DNA of 7,164 bases from a bacterium (GTDB lineage: Bacteria > Chlamydiota > Chlamydiia > Chlamydiales > FEN-1388): positions 1 through 7,164 of the forward strand of contig JAJZPP010000027.1 of NCBI GenBank assembly GCA_021811115.1. The letters are read 5' to 3'. The notes under the pieces were generated by a model that saw only the letters and a list, made by a program, of their open reading frames with translations, searched no databases and was not told where the DNA came from. Positions within the stretch are counted from its first letter, which is position 1; every line of letters starts with the position of its first letter. This document shows positions 1 through 5,823 of the stretch, in pieces. The position numbers and the translations under genes were made by a program.

Positions 1-1
1 T

Positions 2-64
2 GATCCACAGATCGCCAGCAAGCAGCCAGCCCAATTGACTAACTTATTTCTTCGAGACGCCTAA
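2..64 (+). CDS. possible C-terminal end of an upstream gene (partial)
   Basis: One plus-strand frame is open from the left edge to a TAA at 62-64 and would encode about 20 residues ending LTNLFLRDA. The other two plus frames stop earlier. The stop falls four bases before a GGAGGG and about 20 bases before the next gene's ATG, which is typical spacing for two genes in one transcript. Twenty open codons are easily produced by chance, so this is only a candidate gene tail. No function can be assigned. Confidence 0.25.
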   Translation, partial: DPQIASKQPAQLTNLFLRDA

Positions 65-85
65 TATGGAGGGATACGAAATCAG

Positions 86-916
86 ATGGGTCCAATAGAA
101 AAATCCCTGCCTGATACTATACGTCCTCAGCAACCGCAAAAGCCAGTGCCTGCTGAGCCGCCGCCAGGTCCTCGAACCATATCTTCCACCCTTACAGGAA
201 ATGTATCGCCTATTGCGTTACTCGTAGCAAAAATATTCGGAGGACGAGTTGGGTGGAACCAGTCCACGTCTCTCTATGAACTCGAAAACGTGCTCAAAGA
301 TGTATCTCAGAAAAAACCGGTGCAGGCCAATGCGCTGGAGCCGAACTATCAAAAAATAGCCTCTCTCCCACTCGCAGAACAAATACGATTCCTCCGATTG
401 GCGTACACGTTGTTGAGAAAAAAGGCTCCAGAAGTGTTTGTTGACATTTATACACGTATGAGCGCAGACGCCCGAATTGGGACTTTCTCCGTAAGTGAAA
501 GAGATCGCATTGCCACTTCTATGCTGCACACGAAGTATCCGTTATCGCATTTCGAGCAATTCACTCCTACCACTGGTATAACCTGGCCGCCATCAAGAGA
601 AAATTTCGAATGTTTTTCATTACATAGGAAAGTGGCTTATTTCGAGTTCTATGTAAGCCTCCCAGAAAAGAACAATAAGCTTGTAGATGACCAACTTACA
701 GCTCTATCAACCAATCTCTCCACGAAGGAACGCGAGCATTTCAGAAAGCTCGTAGCCAAAAGGCTCGAGCAACTCGCCACTAATCCTTCAGAAGAAAACC
801 CGCCTTCAGCAGAAGAACTGAAAGATGAAAGGGTGAAGGCTTTTCAAGCTATGTTAAGGACATTAGAGCAGTCTTCGGAAACGCCAGCCACGGCACCACC
901 CCCATCGACGAACTGA
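86..916 (+). CDS. hypothetical protein, 276 aa, proline-rich ends
   Basis: I do not recognise this protein. Residues about 9-30 are a proline/glutamine-rich, probably disordered segment. Residues 40-53 form a short apolar stretch (SPIALLVAKIFGG) that is too short and isolated to be a convincing membrane segment. From about 95 to 230 the sequence looks alpha-helical and charged (LAEQIRFLRLAYTLLRKK; KEREHFRKLVAKRLEQL), and the C-terminus is Glu/Pro/Thr-rich, ending APPPSTN. There is no classical signal peptide and no catalytic motif I can name. The start is constrained by an in-frame TAA at 62-64. GGAGGG at 68-73 lies 12 bases before the ATG, a somewhat long but usable Shine-Dalgarno spacing. 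The gene converges on the large minus-strand gene at 1246-4596. The full-length frame and plausible ribosome site make it a real gene; disordered ends around a helical core would fit a lineage-specific or secreted protein, but that is inference. Confidence 0.8.
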   Translation: MGPIEKSLPDTIRPQQPQKPVPAEPPPGPRTISSTLTGNVSPIALLVAKIFGGRVGWNQSTSLYELENVLKDVSQKKPVQANALEPNYQKIASLPLAEQIRFLRLAYTLLRKKAPEVFVDIYTRMSADARIGTFSVSERDRIATSMLHTKYPLSHFEQFTPTTGITWPPSRENFECFSLHRKVAYFEFYVSLPEKNNKLVDDQLTALSTNLSTKEREHFRKLVAKRLEQLATNPSEENPPSAEELKDERVKAFQAMLRTLEQSSETPATAPPPSTN

Positions 917-920
917 AGAC

Positions 921-980
921 ACGCAATGTGCCAATTTCGGCCTGGTTCAAGGGCAACACTTTACGCGATGTGCGAATTTC
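921..980. repeat. imperfect 18-bp direct repeat, two copies
   Basis: ACGCAATGTGCCAATTTC at 921-938 and ACGCGATGTGCGAATTTC at 963-980 match at 16 of 18 positions with a 42-base period. They lie just after the stop of the 276-aa gene and before the foldback element. No coding role is visible. They could be part of a dispersed noncoding repeat or the outer part of the neighbouring element. Confidence 0.5.
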
Positions 981-993
981 CGATGGTCCCTAA

Positions 994-1153
994 GGGACTG
1001 GAAAGAAATAAATGAAACGATTCGATCCGGCTGCGACTACCGATCTGTTGCACCTCGTTCCTCGCCCAGAGCACACTATAGGGCTCGTCACGAGGTACAA
1101 CATCTCGGCAGTCTCGCTCGTCCGAATCATTTCACTTATTTCTTTCCAGTCCC
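994..1153. mobile_element. foldback / MITE-like element with long imperfect inverted repeats
   Basis: The segment is almost one long imperfect palindrome. The outer 31 bases of the left arm (994-1024, beginning GGGACTGGAAAGAAATAA) match the reverse complement of 1123-1153 at 29 of 31 positions. Pairing continues inward with one bulge at 1032 to GCCC (1064-1067) against GGGC (1081-1084), roughly 80% paired over a 73-base arm, leaving a 13-base loop (1068-1080). TAA flanks both ends directly (991-993 and 1154-1156), within a longer identical GTCCCTAAG at 986-994 and 1149-1157. That layout is what a small nonautonomous transposable element with a 3-bp target duplication would leave; TNA-type duplications are known for some IS5-family groups. 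No transposase is present, and I could not confirm other copies. The alternative is a structured 3' UTR hairpin between two convergent genes. Confidence 0.5.
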
Positions 1154-1167
1154 TAAGTTGTCGCCTT

Positions 1168-1214
1168 ATGCTTCAAAAAACTTCTTCCTCATCGTCAATA
1201 GGTAATATACTTGT
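1168..1214 (-). pseudogene. internally deleted remnant of the HD-phosphohydrolase gene 3' end
   Basis: Bases 1168-1198 match 4745-4775, which contain the last codons and stop of the HD gene, at 28 of 31 positions including an identical 20-mer. Bases 1198-1214 are identical to 5050-5066, an internal part of the same gene encoding NKYITY, in the same orientation. In the remnant the two blocks abut, so the 274 bases between them in the intact gene are missing. Read on the minus strand, the remnant still ends in codons for DDEEEVF-stop, against GGEEEVF-stop in the intact gene. The KYITY part is in a different frame and no start is present, so it cannot make an HD protein. It lies just past the 3' end of the 1116-aa gene and beside the foldback element. 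Confidence 0.55.
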
Positions 1215-1245
1215 GAGGTCTCCTAGACAACTTCAATCCCTAACT

Positions 1246-4200
1246 TTACCTATCCAGAGGTGGGGATAATACATCTATGACTGCTAGCTGGAACTGTTCT
1301 TCAGTGCAAGTCAAAAGGTGAAATGATCTGTCCGAAGACCAAAGGTGAGAATAGCGCAATGTATCTCCTGCCGATGCTTCCTCTACCATTCTCTTTTTAA
1401 GAGCGGTGTAGTACTTATTTCTGAGGGACGCGCACGCTTCAAAAGCTTTCTTCCATTGAGGCGGTGCTCGATCTAAGTGCAGCGTTTGCTGTTCATGCAA
1501 CCTCTCGAGTTCTTCTGGAGTTAGCTTTTTAGTTTCTTGCTCAAGTGTATGCCAGGAGTTAATGAACTCTCGTTCAGTTTTTTGAAGTGTGCTTATAGTC
1601 TTTCGGTCCAATTCCAGAAGTTTTTTTTGGCGGAATTGTTCGCTCATAGACCTAGAAAGAGAAAAGACAGAAAGAGCGTTGGCAAGACCAAAAAAGGGTT
1701 GTGTTGTAGTTTTTGGAACCACTTCTCCGCTTTCAGAAAGGCTTACTATTTCCCATTGTTCATGGATCGGGTCAAACCAAAAACATCCGTGCATCGCTTC
1801 TCTCTTATCGCCAACAACGACATACCAATTTGTGTCGGAGAAATGGATGAAATGCCGTTTATATCCAGGAATCAACTTGGTAAGGGAAGAGAGAAAAAAT
1901 TGCGTTTGACAATCCTCGGGCGCAGAAGGGTCCGAAGTACGGAGGGTGTATTCTTCTGCTAGTATCTCCCATACCCCTTCGAGAAATGCTTTGATGGATA
2001 CCGTGGTGATGGTCGGATATCGGCTCTGAATCTTCGCAAGAATTTCATGAAGGATTTCTTCTTTCGATACTCCGCATTTCTCTGCAAGCATAGCGGCAAA
2101 GGCATTCAATGGACCAGAGATATGAGCCGTGTAAACTCCAGGTGTGAGGCGGGTTTCAGCTACCGCTGCCTTTGCAAGCTCTTCTCTTATCTCTACTGGG
2201 TCGCCTTCTCGACCTAATGGTTCTGGAGGCAAGTCCAATACTGTCATCCGATGACCTGGAATATCACTGACCATGCTTATTCCAGGTCCTGTTCCTGGAC
2301 GGATTCCGTATTTTACTAACAGAGAAAAAAAGTTCTGTATCGTTTTTCTTCTGTCGTCAGCACTTAGAGCTGGTACCGTTTTTGCAAATGGCTCACTCTT
2401 AGCGAAAGGAACGATTGACATCGCAACAGGGGAAGAAAAAGATACTCTTGACTGTTCAAGCAGAGGGAAGTCGCCTCCGCCTTTAAAGGTGTAACAAAGT
2501 GCACCGTACTGAGTCCCTCCTCTCATAAAAAAAGTTTGCTTTTGCAGAACATTTGAAATCACCTCTGTCAGCTCAGCCCTTTGGGCATCCGATACTTTTT
2601 CACCATGGCTTTCCGCCCATTCGATAAAGAGATCTCGAAGAAATGTTTCAAATTCCTTCTGGTCTTTGAAAGGTACGAATTGGCCGTCCACTTCTGTTCC
2701 AACCATCCAAGACAAAGTTCTTTCATCTGAGCCTTTTACGAGAGAAGGTTGCGTCTGCGGCGGGATTTGAGGTATCTGAATGCACCTGAGGCGAAGCAAT
2801 GAAGGAGGAATCATTCCCGGTGGGACAGCGGTTGCTTTGTCTGTAGGCTGGGATAGAACACTTGATGCTGCGTCTAAAACGCTTTGGAAGCCCTTGGCGT
2901 TCACAACAGATGCTGCCGTAGACATGACTCGAACAATTCCAAGAAAACAGGATGATGAATAGGAAACATGGGTTGGAAAAGAGGTGGCAGAAGCAGGGAG
3001 GAGATGCATTCCTCCAACAGCATTTTCCCACTGGCATAATAGCAGATTTTGACCTGGGCTCTCAGCAATCCAACTAGCACGTAAAAGGTCCGCTTCAGAT
3101 CTACCATGAATTTTCCTAAGCTCTTCGAAGATTGCTCCAAGAGTTAATGTTGGTTGCTTAAGAAGAAGCGATTTAATTCCAGCAGAAAATTCCTCTGTTG
3201 TTGTCACCCCTAATTCATGGCAAGCATTGCGTATAGGAGGGAGTTCAAAAAGCTCGTTCGCCTTCTCGTGCGATATTGGAGCGTCCATTGCCATATTTTT
3301 TGGACATGGAAGCCCATAAAAGTTGATAGGCCTCCCATCGACCTCTCGAGTCAACACGCCATCTCGTAAAAGGAGATCCTGGATATCTTCAAAGAGCCAT
3401 TTGCTGGTAGTCTGCTGACGTTGAATACCCACTGATACAATGAAGCAGTTCCCAACATTCCCCTGCCTCCACCAAGTGCATAGAGAGGCCAGGGCGGCAA
3501 CATGGGTGTCTGCAGCTGATACTGGGCAGCCATATTGCCTTAAAAGAATGGCATTGACAGTTCCTCGTCCGTCGTCACCCATGGGAACTGGCATGTCTTC
3601 GAGCATCTGACGCAAGGCAGGGTCGCTTTGCATCTCATGCAACAACGAAACTAAGTGTCTTTCAACATGATCCCTTTCTTCTTTGGAATGGAAAAATGAA
3701 GATTTTGTTATTATATCAAGGATGCCAAGATTGAGCGTACCGTCTGATCGAACCAATGTTTTGGCTATAGCTTGCGGTAGATAAGAGGCTCTGCAGGCAT
3801 CTGGTGAGTACAATCCACTGCTAATCATCTTTTCTTTCTGGATTTCATATTCTCTTGCCAACTCGTCGACTTTTTTCTTTACGATTGCTTCCAGATTCTT
3901 TTGTACCGAATCAAATGGACCGCGAAGCTCGTCCAAAAGATGGTGATCAATGGCAAATAAAAGTCGGGCAGCACATCTCGATCCTTCGAGAGAGGTAAAC
4001 CCACCAAGAGCAGGGCTTTCGAGAAATACTTTGTGAAAAAGGGGGATGAGAAGGCGTTTGATTTCATCAGGCTTGCCTTGAAGAGCTACCATCAGTCGCC
4101 GTGCCGCGAGTAAAAACGGTCGGAGAGATGGGTCTTCGGCGCAGATTCGTTCGATGGTTTCATAGGCAGAACGCACTGTTTCGAGCGGATTGTCGGACTG

Positions 4201-4596
4201 CTGGGCTTGTTGCAACGCTGCTTCCAGCTGCTTAAAAGCAAGAGCCCTTCTCGCTTGTGCAACCATTGATAAAACAGCGTGCATTCTCTCTCTATCTATT
4301 TCATCCTCTTCTCCTGGCTTGACATCAGTTCTTCCCTGCGGTACAGGAATATTAAGAAATTTTTTTACTATATGCAGATGGGGTTTTAGCCGGAGCAGAA
4401 CCGCTTTTCTCTCCTCTTCCGATTCCTTTGACTCGCCAATTTGACCGAGGATCTGTTCGATAGTTTCAAGATGAGAGGAGATTTCTGTCAGTGAGAAGAC
4501 TCGCCCGCCAGAATCCATCCCCTTTTTTTTTGAGATCACTTTTTCTTTTGGAAATTCTTCTAGCCTCGAAGCTTCATCAGGTATGGATTCCGTCAT
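1246..4596 (-). CDS. large hypothetical protein, 1116 aa, candidate papain/calpain-like cysteine peptidase
   Basis: I do not recognise a full-length family. Residues 1-30 are charged with no signal peptide. Residues about 35-340 look mostly helical, with a possible coiled coil near 230-256. Residues 378-385 read QGNVGNCF: Gln378 and Cys384 have the six-residue offset of the oxyanion-hole Gln and nucleophilic Cys in papain (QGxCGSCW) and calpain (QGxxGDCW). Candidate partners downstream are His782 in PGHRMTVLDL and Asn923 in SDTNW, where Asn followed closely by Trp recalls papain NSW and calpain NPW. A helical, coiled-coil-prone tail spans about 985-1035. The Cys-to-His distance of about 400 residues is much longer than in papain, so a large insertion or a different fold is needed. 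GGAGG at 4600-4604 lies three bases before the ATG, a tight but acceptable Shine-Dalgarno. An A9 run (minus strand) crosses codons 23-25. The gene is real; the peptidase role is inference from motifs. Confidence 0.93.
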   Translation of the reverse strand: MTESIPDEASRLEEFPKEKVISKKKGMDSGGRVFSLTEISSHLETIEQILGQIGESKESEEERKAVLLRLKPHLHIVKKFLNIPVPQGRTDVKPGEEDEIDRERMHAVLSMVAQARRALAFKQLEAALQQAQQSDNPLETVRSAYETIERICAEDPSLRPFLLAARRLMVALQGKPDEIKRLLIPLFHKVFLESPALGGFTSLEGSRCAARLLFAIDHHLLDELRGPFDSVQKNLEAIVKKKVDELAREYEIQKEKMISSGLYSPDACRASYLPQAIAKTLVRSDGTLNLGILDIITKSSFFHSKEERDHVERHLVSLLHEMQSDPALRQMLEDMPVPMGDDGRGTVNAILLRQYGCPVSAADTHVAALASLCTWWRQGNVGNCFIVSVGIQRQQTTSKWLFEDIQDLLLRDGVLTREVDGRPINFYGLPCPKNMAMDAPISHEKANELFELPPIRNACHELGVTTTEEFSAGIKSLLLKQPTLTLGAIFEELRKIHGRSEADLLRASWIAESPGQNLLLCQWENAVGGMHLLPASATSFPTHVSYSSSCFLGIVRVMSTAASVVNAKGFQSVLDAASSVLSQPTDKATAVPPGMIPPSLLRLRCIQIPQIPPQTQPSLVKGSDERTLSWMVGTEVDGQFVPFKDQKEFETFLRDLFIEWAESHGEKVSDAQRAELTEVISNVLQKQTFFMRGGTQYGALCYTFKGGGDFPLLEQSRVSFSSPVAMSIVPFAKSEPFAKTVPALSADDRRKTIQNFFSLLVKYGIRPGTGPGISMVSDIPGHRMTVLDLPPEPLGREGDPVEIREELAKAAVAETRLTPGVYTAHISGPLNAFAAMLAEKCGVSKEEILHEILAKIQSRYPTITTVSIKAFLEGVWEILAEEYTLRTSDPSAPEDCQTQFFLSSLTKLIPGYKRHFIHFSDTNWYVVVGDKREAMHGCFWFDPIHEQWEIVSLSESGEVVPKTTTQPFFGLANALSVFSLSRSMSEQFRQKKLLELDRKTISTLQKTEREFINSWHTLEQETKKLTPEELERLHEQQTLHLDRAPPQWKKAFEACASLRNKYYTALKKRMVEEASAGDTLRYSHLWSSDRSFHLLTCTEEQFQLAVIDVLSPPLDR

Positions 4597-4749
4597 TTTC
4601 CTCCGACTTGCTATTAGGTCTCTCTTTCAATAACATGAGAAATATTATTTTTACAAACTTCACAGTAGGAAAAATGGTTACCAGGGACCTGAAAAGGTGC
4701 ATCAAGTGAGATAGTAGTAATGGATATCATCCAGCAACAGCCGAATGAT

Positions 4750-5751
4750 TCAAAAAACTTCTTCCTCACCGCCAAACTGAAGGCAAAAAGAAACCGGCAC
4801 AATCTCCTCTTGAAGACGGGATTTCCATGGTTCGTAGCAATCCGAAAGCCGCGCTAGTGCCCCCTCATGATAGCACAGAGGGTCAACAGCGCGGGATTTG
4901 ACAAAGACTTGAGCATGGTATCGGCTCGGATCATGGACGATTGGAACTCGAGCGTACATCCTATCCAAAAGTTTTTGCAGCTCTCTATCCTCACCACCAT
5001 GCCGCTCTACCTTCTCGAGCACATAGTCGTCGGTGGTATAGAGATCTTCATAGGTAATATACTTGTTCTCCAAGGAATGACGAAGGACGCTACCTACTGT
5101 ATATAGCATGGTAGCAGCCCAAAGGGCACCGTAGCGGTTTTTGTTGAGGTACGAAAAAAGCGTCGCGTACCGCAATGCCGCCTCTTGTGTGCGAAAGATC
5201 CATCGTCCACCATCGGCTGTCAGACATTCTAACGTTGCACGAACATCGTTCGTAGAGCAAGCGTGGGAGGCAATCGCCGTTCGCAATGAGTAATCAATCC
5301 TATCGGCACACAGATCTGGAAGCATCGTCTCCTTAAGAGGGAAGTGGCTATCATCAAGGATGTATGAGGTGTCTATTCCATACCGGTCGAGAATAGAGGG
5401 AATCTCAGATTTCCGAACAAATGCCTCGAAGACATCGTCTTGATGGCTCTGCTTCTGCTGCGCCTCGTGAGAACCCATGTAATCGATACAGTGCGAGAAA
5501 GCTGAGTGAGACACATCATGGAGGAGCCCTGCAATCTGTTCCTCAAGAGAGGCGCCAAATTTCCTGAGCAGTAGATAGACGCCAATAGAGTGTTCGAAAC
5601 GGGTCACAGGATCATCCTCAGGGCGAAATGGGCGAGGAAACCCTGCCTGATCCACTTTTTTCAGCCGCTGCATAGAAGCCGTCCGGATAAGGTCCAGAAT
5701 GACAGGCTCTCCAATCTCCTGTTCCCCGTAAACGGTATCCACATACTTCAT
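4750..5751 (-). CDS. HD-domain phosphohydrolase (SAMHD1/COG1078-like), 333 aa
   Basis: Numbered from the start chosen here, the protein has the ordered metal-binding set of HD phosphohydrolases: RFEH (His54), LLHDVSH (His78-Asp79, His82) and CADRIDY (Asp150, with Asp153). The N-terminal ILDLIRTASMQRLKKVDQ followed by RFEHS is characteristic of the COG1078 branch, which includes SAMHD1 and bacterial dNTP triphosphohydrolases. The Asp79-Asp150 spacing is close to what I recall for bacterial members. The likely reaction is metal-dependent, cytoplasmic hydrolysis of a nucleotide, perhaps dNTP to nucleoside plus triphosphate; the exact substrate cannot be read. An earlier in-frame ATG at 5772 would add seven residues, but the good Shine-Dalgarno GGAGGG (5758-5763) sits inside those codons, six bases before the ATG at 5751, and the predicted transcript starts near 5772. 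I therefore choose 5751. The C-terminus ends GGEEEVF. It lies 153 bases upstream of the 1116-aa gene in the same orientation, so co-transcription is possible. It is divergent from valS. Confidence 0.92.
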   Translation of the reverse strand: MKYVDTVYGEQEIGEPVILDLIRTASMQRLKKVDQAGFPRPFRPEDDPVTRFEHSIGVYLLLRKFGASLEEQIAGLLHDVSHSAFSHCIDYMGSHEAQQKQSHQDDVFEAFVRKSEIPSILDRYGIDTSYILDDSHFPLKETMLPDLCADRIDYSLRTAIASHACSTNDVRATLECLTADGGRWIFRTQEAALRYATLFSYLNKNRYGALWAATMLYTVGSVLRHSLENKYITYEDLYTTDDYVLEKVERHGGEDRELQKLLDRMYARVPIVHDPSRYHAQVFVKSRAVDPLCYHEGALARLSDCYEPWKSRLQEEIVPVSFCLQFGGEEEVF

Positions 5752-5757
5752 GATCGA

Positions 5758-5763
5758 CCCTCC
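5758..5763 (-). promoter_or_regulatory. Shine-Dalgarno that decides the HD gene start
   Basis: The minus strand reads GGAGGG at these positions, then six bases (TCGATC), then ATG at 5751. The alternative ATG at 5772 has no comparable purine-rich site before it and would fall at or before the predicted transcript start, so translation most likely begins at 5751. Confidence 0.7.
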
Positions 5764-5779
5764 AAAAATCATTCCATCG

Positions 5780-5808
5780 ATTATACTTGATTGGACAATT
5801 CTTTTGAA
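5780..5808 (-). promoter_or_regulatory. predicted sigma-70-type promoter for the HD phosphohydrolase gene
   Basis: On the minus strand a perfect -10 box TATAAT lies at 5785-5780. It is preceded by a 17-base spacer and TTCAAA at 5808-5803, four of six matches to the TTGACA consensus. Initiation about seven bases downstream would fall near 5773, giving a leader of about 20 bases that contains the GGAGGG ribosome site. On the plus strand the overlapping TATACT (5782-5787) could be a -10 for valS, but I see no good -35 for it. Confidence 0.55.
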
Positions 5809-5823
5809 GAAAGGACCTGGCTG

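Noticed and set aside
35..67. TTGACT ... TAATAT as a promoter for the 276-aa gene
   Set aside because: The spacer would be 21 bases and the transcript would begin at or after the Shine-Dalgarno GGAGGG at 68-73, so it cannot serve the gene well.
1012..1269. 85-residue plus-strand reading frame between the convergent genes
   Set aside because: It runs through the left and right arms of the foldback element and the HD remnant, then overlaps the 3' end of the large gene antisense. It has no ribosome site, and its composition is explained by repeats.
1537..1962. 141-residue plus-strand frame and a similar overlapping 106-residue frame
   Set aside because: Both are antisense to the well-supported 1116-aa gene, have no recognisable domain, and look like shadow frames.
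4720..4732. Short palindrome TGGATATCATCCA as a terminator for the HD gene
   Set aside because: The stem is only five base pairs with a three-base loop and no following U run on the minus strand.
1246..5751. HD hydrolase plus large putative peptidase as an antiphage defence system
   Set aside because: HD dNTP hydrolases can be antiviral, but there is no other defence gene, the two genes are 153 bases apart rather than tightly coupled, and the neighbour is housekeeping valS. Adjacency alone does not support it.
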